Assembly (NCBI RefSeq): GCF_010389155.1
Contig: NC_057765.1
Location: 6,758,001-6,822,000 of the forward strand
Source: Erigeron canadensis
Lineage: Eukaryota; Streptophyta; Magnoliopsida; Asterales; Asteraceae
Length of the DNA stretch: 64,000 nucleotides
Direction of reading: 5' to 3'
Part shown: positions 22,810 to 32,869 of the stretch, one piece after another
Numbering within the stretch: position 1 is the first letter of the stretch
Layout of the letters: each line of letters begins with the position of its first letter
Notes under the pieces: model-generated
What the model was told of the DNA's origin: nothing
Database searches by the model: none
The model's input: the letters and a program-made list of their open reading frames with translations, nothing else
Translations under genes and position numbers: made by a program

Positions 22810-23414
22810 GCTAAAATTGATCTGTTATGTGTTTACGTTTTGAAATGCCTTAAAACTGAATAGAAGTGGCCTTATATAGACATAGACATGCAAGGAAGTA
22901 ACCGCCACAAGCAATACACGAACGGTTACATATTCAAATTTTCGAAAATTTGAACTTCTTGAAAGCATAACTAATCCGTTTTCGAAAATTTGAACTTCTT
23001 ATAAAAGTAACTAATCCGTAGACCTTTCAAAAAGCAATATTGTAATTATTTTTGGGCTTTCTTGCATTTTTAAGCATGCCACATAGGCAATAACTAACAA
23101 ACTTTGAAGTGGGATTTATATAATGTAGGAATATATAGTGTGACTTTTAAATTTTAATTAGTGACTGCATAATTTTCACCCAATGGAGCAGAGTCGGAAA
23201 CATGTCATATTAAACAACAAATCATTCGCCATAATTATTTTATGGTTCATTATTATATTTGTATAACATTGGTCTTTGTTACTTTTTGTTGTGTAAGTCA
23301 AAACTGGATTGGTATTGGTAACTACTTTATGCCTATTTTATAATATTTATTTATATCTTTTTTATTATCCAAACAATATACATTTATGTAACCTACTTTC
23401 AATATTTGTCTTGA

Positions 23415-23866
23415 CGAGAGTAAGTACCCGCGCGTTGCGGCGGTGAGATGGTGGGGGTGATAGCTAGATCAGAGAGTGTGATAGTCAAATGCCTACGGCC
23501 TCCGCCCTCGGATTTAAAAATTCGTCGAAAGTATATCAAATAACATCTCTAATGAAAGAGCATAAAATTTTAAGAACACCCGTACAATTTTTATAATTTA
23601 TCGACGTATGATTTTTGAGATAAAAGATTTTGAATGAATTGGAGGAATAAATAATTTATGGAGGAGAGAGTTCAAAGATGATTGGTTGAGATTTGAGGAG
23701 AGAGAAAGGGTATTATGGTTATTTTAGATAAATATAGAAGAGATGAGAAGGATATTTTGGGGATGTATTTAAAATCAATATTGAAAATTTCAACTCAATG
23801 TTGAAAATCTTGAAAGAATCTGCTTTATAATTTCAACAAGAAAGAATCTGCTTTATATAGTATAGA
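23415..23866 (-). mobile_element. Short Helitron (452 bp) with precise empty site in unit 2
   Basis: Minus strand: host A|TCTATACTATATAAAGCAG.. to ..CGCGCGGGTACTTACTCTCG|T host. Unit 2 at about 33255 reads GTCTTGATAACAAAG without it, so insertion was between A and T with no target duplication. The 3' region has the CG-rich hairpin (CGCAACGCGCG). The last four bases are CTCG, not CTRR. A short internal duplication (AGAATCTGCTTTATA) lies near the 5' end. No coding capacity. Confidence 0.82.
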
Positions 23867-24332
23867 TAACAAAGAATATTTAAAAGTGACTATGATTATA
23901 CCAAATAGATTTCCATCTTTTTTATATATGTGTTCATTTTTATAGGTATATTGTGTTCAAAACCAGCACATCATAATTTGCATACAAACTGTTTGATAAA
24001 ACGCCATCAATATACTCAGGTATGTTTCATGTTACTTGAGTGAAAATGTGAAATGATACCATATTCAGGGGCCATTTTTTGTGTCATGTTCATATTATGA
24101 TCTGACCAACTCTTTGGAAGTATTACTATCGACCTTATTAACAGGAGTATAGTTTACCAAACACAGCTAAATTAGTACATTATATAGATAGTCAATGGCA
24201 TTAGAGTTAACTTAAGAGTAAGACTATGATAGATTATTGTTAAAAAAAATACATTTTTGATTTTGTATGTAACAAGTGTTGTATATTAGAATGTTTGATT
24301 CATATACCATAAGTATTTAACTTGTCAAGTTA

Positions 24333-24799
24333 TCTATACTATATTATAAAGCAGATTTTCCTTAGATTTTTAAAATTGAACTTGAATTTTTCAATATTGA
24401 TTTTTAAGTACTTCTTCAAGATGTCCCTCCTATCTATTCTATATTTATCTAAAATAACTAAAATACCATTTTTCTCTCCTCAAATCTCAACCAATCATCT
24501 TTTTTCTCTCTCTTCCATAAATCATTTATTCTACAATTCATTCAAAATCTTTTATCTCAAAAACTGTACATCGATAAATTATAAAAATTGTGTGGGTGTT
24601 CTTAAAATTTCATGCTCTTTCATTAGAGATGTCATTCGATATACTTTCGACAAATTTTTAAATCCGAGGGCGGAGCCCGTACGGCTAAGACATTTGACTA
24701 TCATACTCTATGACATATCAACTCCTATAACCTATCATACTCTATGACCTAGATATCACCCACCATCTCATCGCCGCAACGCGCGGGTACTTGCTCTCG
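24333..24799 (+). mobile_element. Short Helitron (467 bp), same family, with precise empty site in unit 2
   Basis: Host A|TCTATACTATATTATAAAGC.. to ..CGCGCGGGTACTTGCTCTCG|T. Unit 2 at about 33715 has the joined site CAAGTTATTATTGTTACATG. The ends are the same as in the element at 23415-23866, inverted relative to it and about 470 bp away. The open frame across it is fortuitous. Confidence 0.82.
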
Positions 24800-25376
24800 T
24801 TATTGTTACATGTTGCCCTTCAAATTAAGGGTTACCTCACAATTTGCTGCTCGCTGTTGGCACCAAATCAGCATGAAAAAAAGTTAATCATGGTTTGTCT
24901 AGAAGGTCTGCCAAATGTTAATATTGCTTTAAAAATGGTTAAGGCATGTGATGCATAAATTCCACCTCAGTACTTAGTTGCCAATGTTTTGTATAATTAT
25001 ACACCGTCTACGGTTTTTTGAAACTATCAAACTGGTAGCCATTTAATATGGGAGTTTATTTTGGTTTTTACAGACTAATCACTGCCCTTTAGATTTTGTA
25101 AGTCAATGCGTTACCGTCGAATATGATTGTTTTACTTAAAATCCGTATCCGATTCAAGTATTTTCTCTGTTTCGAGGGATTTAGTTGAAGAAGACTTGGT
25201 CTCTTATTAGCAGTTCGATTTTATCTGCATATGAGTTATAATGATGACCTTTTATACAAGTACAAAAGGTATTATGGTTCAAAAACATTTATACCTCAAC
25301 TTTCGACTTCAGTTCATCTCCTACAAAATGTTCGTCTTTTATTATTTCTCTTAATATTCATTATATATATATATAT

Positions 25377-25775
25377 ACTCCCTTAATAAGCAAACTACTT
25401 CACCCCTCTTTTAACACCTCTACCTTTAAAATGTCTTTTATGTCCTCCTAATTTACACTACCCTATTTTTTCTCTATCACGCTCATTACACACACATACG
25501 TTCATCCAATTTCCGATTTTCTCTCTGTCCCCCCTTCTCTGATTTTCTCCCCCCATAAACACCAAATACCACCATTCACCGCCGCAATCCACCTTCTATG
25601 TACGCTATCCCCCCATAAACACCATCCACCACCGCCCCAAAAACCACCATCAAACCACCATCCACTGCCGTCGGTTTATTTTTTTTCTTTTTCATCGCCG
25701 CCGCCCCACAAACCACCATCAAACCACCGGTGTTTTTTTCTTATTTCTCGCTGCATCGCGCGGGTACAACGCTAG
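25377..25775 (+). mobile_element. Short Helitron (~400 bp) with canonical CTAG end
   Basis: The right end is a hairpin (GCATCGCGCGGGTAC) followed by AACGCTAG|T, a canonical Helitron 3' end. The left end lies in a TA-repeat (about 25372-25378, ACTCCCTTAATAAGC), so its first base is uncertain. Unit 2 at 34305-34330 has the uninterrupted TA-repeat followed by CACTGTATATACATG. The interior is a C-rich stretch of CCACCATC/CCGCC repeats. Confidence 0.72.
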
Positions 25776-25884
25776 TATATATATACTGTATATACATGAG
25801 TTTAGATATGGAAACTTAAATTCGATTTTGGGTTGAATTGCAATTGTCTTTTGCAGCTTGTAATGATCAGATGTGAGGATATTT

Positions 25885-26863
25885 GGGGTAACTGCAGAAA
25901 ATAGAAAGCATCTTTCGGTCAATTCATGAAAATAGCAGTGACCTTTAAAAGTTTTACTTTTTAAAAATGAACTTTCATTTATTCACGAAATTAGTAACAT
26001 TTGACACGTGTACATAATGACGTAAACATTTTTTAATTACGTGGCATTTTTTAATGACATGACATTATTTTTTATTTATTTATTATGTAATTTTTATCAG
26101 TCGTGTCATTTCCCCCAAAAATGACATGACTCCGTTTCAGTTTCGGTTCTGACATGGTATTTTGTTTCTCGTCATTTTCTTCTGGAACTAATTTCAGCTT
26201 AATTTTATTGATTTCTGTTGAGTCTCTTCCTACTTCAAACATTGAAAAGCTGAAAAGCTGTGTATGAAGATCTTAGATGAGACATAGATCTAGCTCTTCT
26301 CCATTCGTCTATCTAGAGAAAATAAAATCAAAACGTCGTTGTTTTAGTCGAAGGGAGATTCTGAGGAAGTTTAAGGTGAGACGAGAGTTTCATAGGCCGG
26401 ATCTGGACCATTTAAGAATAGTTCGTCGACAGATGACATAGATCCAGATAACGGAGGTCCAGAGGTTAGCTCGAACTCGAACAAATCGCCGTCATTTTCT
26501 AAATTAGTTGAAGAAATCGAGAAGAAACCACCTCCACCTCCATCTCCAACACCGCCGTCGTCGGTGTTGAAGTAATCCAACAATAAATGAGAGTTTATTG
26601 CTAGAAAGTGAAACTTTTAAAGGTTACCGCTATCTTCGTAAATTTGTCGAAACGTCCTTTATATTTTTTGTAGTTATAAAGTATGCCGCGTCATTAAAAA
26701 ATGACACATAATCAAAAAATGTCCATGTCATCATGTACGCGTGTCAAATGCTACTATTTTCGGGAATAAATGAAAGTTCATTTCTAAAAAGTAAAACTTT
26801 TAAAGGTCACTGCTATTTTCGTGAATTGGTCGAAAGGTGTTTTCTATTTTCTGCAGTTATCCC
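25885..26863. mobile_element. Pack-MULE-like TIR element carrying a captured gene fragment
   Basis: The ends GGGGTAACTGCAGAAAATAG and CTATTTTCTGCAGTTATCCC are inverted, with arms alignable for about 120 bp or more. The right end exists twice (26580-26660 and 26765-26863). The element is missing from unit 2 (34406 region, GAGGAAATTAGTAAAAAAGTACC). It encloses a coding fragment on the minus strand (26305-26583). No clean target duplication is left, so the superfamily call rests on long TIRs and gene capture. Confidence 0.6.
26305..26583 (-). pseudogene. Captured fragment of a MAKR-like (DELFxNGxIRPMKL motif) plant gene
   Basis: Minus strand: a Gly-rich stretch, then FEFELTSG, then SSVDELFLNG. 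One base later, in the neighbouring frame, the reading continues QIRPMKLSSHL. The joined motif occurs in membrane-associated kinase regulators and related plant proteins of unknown function. The fragment lacks start and end, carries the frameshift within the motif, and is bounded by the TIR arms. Confidence 0.55.
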
Positions 26864-27024
26864 AATTAATAAATAAGTACCATGTAAAAAGACCAAAATA
26901 CCTCTCATTTGCAATCTTAGATTTGGGTGATCCATATCAAACTTCAAGGACAGGCTGATTAAAGAAAAAGCACGTGTGTTAAAACTTAAATAAGACAAAA
27001 ATTGACAAGGAGGATTTGTAATAG

Positions 27025-27327
27025 GGGATAAATGTCTGGGAATGTAATAAACTATGCACGAATGTTTATATAATGTAATAAACTACTTGGATGTTTATTG
27101 TATGTAATGAACTTTCAAATCCAGGTTATTGGATGTATCTGACCAATCAAAAACTTACAAGTGGCAACTTATATGGTTGCCACATATATCCGGTTGCATC
27201 CAATAAATAGGATTTAAAAGTTCATTACATATAATAAACATCTAAATAGTTCATTACATAACATAAACATTCCTGCATAGTTTATTACATTCCTGCATAG
27301 TTCATTACATTCCTAGATACTTATCCC
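27025..27327. mobile_element. MULE-type MITE (303 bp), 10-bp target duplication
   Basis: It starts GGGATAAATGTCT and ends ACTTATCCC; the arms repeat the motif GGAATGTAATAAACTATGCA. TTTGTAATAG flanks both sides (27015-27024, 27328-27337), while unit 2 has a single copy (near 34575, GGATTTGTAATAGTCTC). It shares the GGTTGCCAC core with the MITE in Helitron B. Confidence 0.8.
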
Positions 27328-27571
27328 TTTGTAATAGTCTCTCTTCTGTATAATCTTTGGTGTACTCCCTTTCAGTCTTTATCCACATTTGCTTATCTAT
27401 TGTTAGAAAGAAATTATTAATGCAGGAAGACCTTAAAATATGACTTACATACTTTTGAAGTGCACTAAATTACTCTTATAAGGACATGGTTTTGTATATG
27501 CTCAATTTTAATGAACGATTTGCCTTGTTTTTTATAATTTGCAGATCATTAAGTAGCAACTAGTTATCTAG

Positions 27572-29749
27572 ATGGATTCCAAAACTGTAGACATGGGTTC
27601 TGACCATGTCCTCGATATTATGAGCCAAGAGCAAGAATCTAACATTCTGGGCACTCCTGGTCGCAGGACTATATCAGAAGTGGTGGGTTCGAGCAATGAC
27701 CTTAATACCGTGACCCAGGACCCTGAAGCTACCGATGCGAATGCAAATACTTCCATAGAGTCAACAACAAGCAAAAGAAAGCCCCGTGGAAGTCTGATCA
27801 GCGGTGAGTTTTACCTACAATTAAAACTAAAAGTTTTCTATCTAAATCACAAGTATTTATGTGTATAAAAGTAAATTGTTCTAACTAATTATGTGCACTA
27901 AATGCATCAATGTCTCAGGTAAAAACTGCGAAAGCTAAGAGTTTTTTTTTTAACTTCCCTAAAGCCAAGACTTTAGAACCAACAAATTTAAATCCCCAAA
28001 CTTTTTATGTACCATATACGTGTAAATTTCTTTTTAGCCCAGTAAAAGCTTGAGACATGCCCTGATATGTAGCACTTGGTAGTTGGTACTTGAATTCAAA
28101 TTAAATGAAGTGGTAATCTAACGATTTTTTTTTTTATTTCGTGAAGAGAATAAAGAAGAGTATATGGAGATTTGCGTTCCATTGTATGAAGCAGCAATTA
28201 CTGGTGATTGGGAAGCTGCAAAGGTCATCCTTGACAGACGTCCAGAGTTGGTACAGTTTGCTATCACTCCAAATGGTGACACAACACTTCATATTGCAGT
28301 AAGAGCTGAAGCTACTAAGCAGGGTGAATTTTTTATGGAAAATCTAGTGAAAATGATGGAAATTGAGGACTTGGAAATTGGAAATGAACATGGCGAGCCG
28401 GCTTATATGATTGCAGCTATAAAAGGAAAGGTTCATATGTTTGAGGTAATAGTGAATAAGCACAAAGACCTATTGAGCAAATTCCCTAAACGGACGTTGG
28501 TAGCACTGCATATGAGTGCTGCAAATGGAAATCATGACATGACGTTGCATTTCTATAATGTTCTTGAGAAGACGCCCCTTTCGTTTTGGAGAGAGGAAAA
28601 ATGGTGTAGTTTTTTCTTAAATTGCATTCGTGGTGATTTGTTTGGTACGGAATGTTTTCCATATACTCTTCAACATTTACTCCTATTTTTATCGATTCAA
28701 GAAATCAAAACTAGATACGAGTAGTATATTTTCAACATTAAACTTTATGTTTTGTCATAAGATATACTAGTTTCATTTCCTTTTGCTAATTCTTCTTTAT
28801 TGTCACTTTATTTTCACTCGATCCCCTAAATTACTGATTGTCAGATATTGCATTGCAAGTCTTGGAGGACCACCGGATTATCGGTACTAGTTTCAAGACT
28901 TGTTTTGATTCACTAGATGTTTTGGCTAGGAGGCCAGATACAATTAATAGAACAGAAACTGATGTATATGTGATTTGGAGCATCACCAATTCAAGTAAGC
29001 ATAGCTACTAATCACATATGTGTATATGTATATTTGTGTGTGTCGTCTATATATATACATGAACCTTACCCTGTATATATATATATATCCTCATATACTC
29101 ACACAAACATATATACGAATACCATATTATTCAAACTTGCACTATCTTTATCTGAACCTGCAATTTGGTAACTTAGTTACTCAGTATTCTTTTGTTTCTT
29201 GTCCTTTAGTTCTGCCTTTCTTTCATGTGAAGAAAAACTCTCCTGAAATGGAAAATCAAGCTTTGAAATTAGTACAGGGCCTTTTGAAATTGTTTCCCGT
29301 AAACAAGAGAGAAGTTAAAAAAATGGGTATGAATCCTCGTGTACTTATGTTTACTGCTGCGGAAATGGGCAACACCAGATTTGTCATAGAGCTTCTTAGA
29401 ATGTTTCCCACAACCATACACGAGAGAAAGGATGGTGGCATAAGTATATTTCACATTGCTGTTATTCGCCGTAACAAAGACATATACAATCTATTGTATG
29501 AAACGGGCTCACAAAATAGTCGAATAGCTAGGTGGATTGATAATAAGCACAACAATATTCTTCATTTAGTCGCAATGACCTCAAACGATAAAACACAACA
29601 TCAGACACCGTCTGGAGCATCTCTATTGATGCAACGAGAGTTATTGTGGTATAAGGTACGTATTCACCCCCAAACTTTAATCTGTCTTTTTAATGTTGCT
29701 AGAAAAGAGGAATTGATCATCCAAGTGCCCTAGACTTCTTAATTCTACC

Positions 29750-29823
<74 letters not shown>

Positions 29824-30876
29824 TAATAATAATAATAAGAGTTAATTACTGAAATGGTACATCACGTTTGCGCCATATTACTGGTTTCATACCTTTTCTC
29901 TCGAAATTACGCTGATCATACCCAACGTATGCAAATCTACACTCGGACCATAATGGAGGCTAACGCCGTCAGCTGACCGTTAAAACCTCCCCCACGTGAC
30001 TTGCACGTGAGGGGTAAATATGTAATATCGCGTTTCCTAATTACTGAAATGGTACCTAACGTGTGCACGATATTGCTGGTTTCATACCTATATGTTTCTT
30101 AATTACTTAAATGGTACTTAATGTTTAATTATTTATTTATTATTTTTTTTAATTTGTTTTATTTTTCTTTTATAAAAATTCTCCAAAACTTGTTACAATT
30201 TAATGAAAATAGTCAGAATACAGTTATAATCCACTCAAAAATAATACCAAATAGTTATTTCATAACAAAATATAAGTTTTAAAGTTCACGAATAACCAAA
30301 AATAGCAATAAAGTATCATAAAACAATTTTAAAAAAATTTGCGAGAAATTTTTTTTTTTTGAAAAAATTCCGGAAATATCGCAATGGTAATACCAGAAAT
30401 ACAAGTCAGTATTTACTGCGACACGAAGCTTAAAGCAATGTTTTAAATACCCGTAAATACCGGCTGATATTTCTGGTATTCCTGGATATTTCTGGTATTA
30501 CCGTTGCGGTATTTCCAAAATTTTTAAAAAAGAAATTTTTTTTTTTTAAAGTTATTTTTATGATACTTTATTACTATTTTTGGTTGTTCGTGAACATTAT
30601 GTACCATTTAAGTAATTAAGAAACATATAGGTATGAAACCAGCAATATCATGCAAACGTTAGGTACCATTTCAGTAATTAGGAAACGCGATATTATATAT
30701 TTACCCCTCACGTGCAAGTCACGTGGGGAAGGTTTTAACGGCCAGCTGACGGCGTTAGCCTCCAGTATGGTCCGAGTGGAGATTTGCATACGTTGGGTAT
30801 GATCAGCGTAATTTCGAAAGGAAATGTATGAAACCAGTAATATGACGCAAACGTGTACCATTTCAGTAATTAACAC

Positions 30877-30938
<62 letters not shown>

Positions 30939-32256
30939 TGTATATCTAAATATATATAATATCGTTCCTAGTATTTTGTTCAAAAAGAGCATTAATAAGC
31001 CAATCTGTTTTGTTGTTGCTTTGGAAGAACACAAATCAATCATATTTCAGAAATGAAACTCAATGCATTGGCAACATGGGCAACAATTGATGTCACGTCT
31101 TTGTCTTTCAGCTCGATTGTAACTGAAATCAAAAGTCGTAAATTTACTTGGACGACTTGGATTTTTACCCCTTCTTTTTATTATAATTAGCTTGGCGACT
31201 TGGCGGACCTGTATCTTTCTGCTTAATTAATATTAACAGGTCGACGTGGACTTTTAACCCTTTTCCATGTGATTTGTTCAAAAACAGTAGTGGTGTCTAT
31301 ACACATATATATAATCGTTATAGTTCCAAGTTACCCACAATTATATATTTTGTCAGTTGGTAATCTCAACTTTGACGGGTTTGTCAGTTGAAAATCTCAA
31401 CTCTGACCGGTTTTCTTGTAGACGTGATGTCTTCACCATAATGGTCTATTTGGATAACGTTGTAACGTTTTTGTGACCTTATAACCCTTATTTTTTAACA
31501 ATAAAAGCATATATGCATCTAGAGTAGCAAATGTTCTGTCCAATGCTAAATAAGTAAACATTCTTAACAAAGTTAAATATAATGCTTTACTGTTGACTAC
31601 AAAAATTATTGTTGACTACAAGTTTTGTCCTGTAGGAGATAGAGAAGATAGTACCACCTGCGTACAGAAATGCAAGGAACGATGATGGTAAAACGCCCTA
31701 TGAGTTATTCTCAGAGAATAACAAAGAGTTAGTTTCCAAAGGCATGAAATGGACAAAAGATTGCATGGTGGTAGCCACCCTTATAATCACCGTAGCATTT
31801 GCAGTTGCTTTCACAATTCCTGGTGGCTACAATCAAGATACTGGGATTCCTATCTTCCATCGTGACGCTAGTTTCTTGGTTTTCATAATAACAGATGCAT
31901 TTTCCTTATTTACTTCATCAACTTCACTCCTAGTGTTCTTGTCTATCCTCACATCTCCTCATGGTCAACGTGATTTTTTATACACGATGCCTGGAAAGCT
32001 GATGATAGGTCTTGTCACACTATTTATGTCTGTAGCGGCCATGATGGTCACGTTTTCTGCCAGCTTCTTTGTGATTTATAAAAACACATATAAATGGCTA
32101 CCGGTCGTCATCAGTGTATTTGCAGCTATACCGGTCATCATATTTGCTGCATTACAATATCCTTTTGTGATGGATATGTATCTTTCCATGTTTGATTCTA
32201 GGTATCTGTTTAATACCGGGAAACGTGTACTTTACACAAAAAACAAGAAGTTGTAA
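27572..32256 (+). CDS. Ankyrin-repeat protein with PGG domain, copy 1 (five exons, 648 aa)
   Basis: Exons 27572-27803, 28147-28644, 28845-28994, 29210-29655 and 31636-32256 (1947 nt) splice in frame at GT..AG sites, and copy 2 has identical exon lengths. The N-terminus (about 80 aa) is polar. Ankyrin repeats follow (PLYEAAITGDWEAAK, GDTTLHIAV, PAYMIAAIKGKVHMFEVI, TAAEMGNTRFVIELL, SIFHIAVIRRNKDIYNLL, NNILHLVAM), then VPPAYRNARNDDGKTPYELF. The C-terminal PGG domain has four hydrophobic segments, the first ending VAFTIPGGY. This is the architecture of plant ITN1/ACD6-type membrane proteins linked to stress and defence signalling; the exact role here is unknown. Intron 4 (1980 bp) is enlarged by a fold-back insertion. 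A 5'UTR intron ending at TTTGCAG (27543) is likely. Confidence 0.88.
29750..29838 (+). repeat. (TAA)n microsatellite in intron 4 of ANK copy 1
   Basis: A long TAA/ATA run continues after the fold-back element at about 30877-30938. Unit 2 has one uninterrupted run (36994-37041). The fold-back element therefore landed inside the microsatellite. Confidence 0.9.
29841..30874. mobile_element. Fold-back element (1034 bp) in intron 4 of ANK copy 1
   Basis: The left end GTTAATTACTGAAATGGTAC mirrors the right end GTACCATTTCAGTAATTAAC. Inverted similarity extends inward almost to the centre (near 30430-30470), giving arms of about 450-500 bp with a tiny loop. Within each arm the terminal motif recurs (ATTACTGAAATGGTACCT). 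No ORF of note. Unit 2 lacks it. A transcript through the intron would fold into a very long hairpin. Confidence 0.8.
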
Positions 32257-32869
32257 ATGTTCACTCTTCTGCTAGACAAGTGAACGACAAGTGAAGTAAT
32301 TGTTTAAGTGTGTTGGTATTATGGTATCCACTTTGGATTATGTATTTGTATGCAAATTTATGATTCTGTTGCTATTATGTAATTCATTACTCACTCTATT
32401 ATTTTAACTTGGTTGTTTGTATGTCTTTGAATCCCATTATCAGATCGAGTTTAGCTATCATCATTTAAATTTGCTTTGCTTTGGTTTTAATAGCCGCATT
32501 ACATATCACTATCATCGTTAACTAGATGAAAAATCTTCATTTAACAATCGATTTTTATTTAAAGGCAACTTTAATTTTTTTTTACCTAATGCACTAAAAT
32601 TATGAAATAGCAATGTACTAGCTTCCATAGGCATCAACTAGAATATATATAGTGACAAGCCTACCTAGCTTGTAGGTTGTATTGTATTGTGATCAAAGAT
32701 TTATAGAGTAGCTAAAAACTAATTTATGGAAACTAATACTACGGAAAATAATATATACTCGTAGAAACTAAGCAGGACATCTAAAATAGTTAATCTAATA
32801 ATCTTAGTTTCATCTATATTTCTTTAACTGTAGAATTGGACCTGTGATATAAGCGGTAGTTATGTTTTA
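32257..32869. other. 3' flank of ANK copy 1 and unit junction
   Basis: Up to about 32550 it is alignable with the 3' flank of copy 2 (38103-38390), but more diverged than the exons. From 32550 to 32870 it is unique AT-rich DNA without a recognised feature. Confidence 0.5.

Larger units (their letters stand above)
14617..23131 (-). mobile_element. Composite Helitron: two RPA-bearing Helitrons flanking 2.6 kb of cargo
   Basis: In unit 2 the corresponding site is uninterrupted. In unit 1 host sequence ends ..AAGTATGTA at 14616, and host sequence matching the continuation resumes TATATAGTGTG at 23132. On the minus strand the block ends CTAG followed by host T and begins directly after a host A, as expected for Helitrons, which insert between A and T without target duplication. 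Inside are Helitron B (18705-23131), cargo X (16080-18704) and Helitron A (14617-16079), both Helitrons in the same orientation. X is absent from unit 2, so the whole block appears to have arrived as one unit. Confidence 0.7.
18705..23131 (-). mobile_element. Helitron B with nested MITE and solo LTR
   Basis: It has the same termini as Helitron A: ..CACTAG|T at 18705 and A|TTCCTACATT at 23131, where the second base of the 5' end has changed C to T. Removing the tandem 3'-end duplication, the MITE (18972-19250) and the solo LTR with its 5-bp target duplication (19322-21844) leaves a sequence colinear with Helitron A, including the RPA1-like fragment. Confidence 0.78.
14520..32869 (+). repeat. 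Tandem duplication unit 1 (ANK-PGG gene 1 plus upstream region, heavily interrupted)
   Basis: Flanks, UTRs, introns and exons of this unit align block by block with unit 2 (32870-38400). Homology starts near 14520/32870 in a poly-A-rich segment followed by GGAGACGTTATATTTGTTA. It is interrupted at 14617-23131, resumes at 23132 (matching about 32998) and continues to about 32550 (matching about 38390). Unit 1 is about 18.3 kb and unit 2 about 5.5 kb; almost all of the difference is transposon insertions in unit 1. Confidence 0.85.

Noticed and set aside
24322..24747. 141-codon plus-strand frame
   Set aside because: It lies across the Helitron at 24333-24799 and starts in host DNA. Unit 2 lacks the sequence and it has no domain.
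27568..27774. Antisense frame over ANK exon 1, also present in copy 2
   Set aside because: A shadow of the real exon, conserved only because the two units are near-identical.
29020..29733. Long frame beginning MYMYICV before ANK exon 4
   Set aside because: Its first part is intron 3 sequence; only 29210-29655 is exon, as shown by splice sites and phase agreement in both copies.
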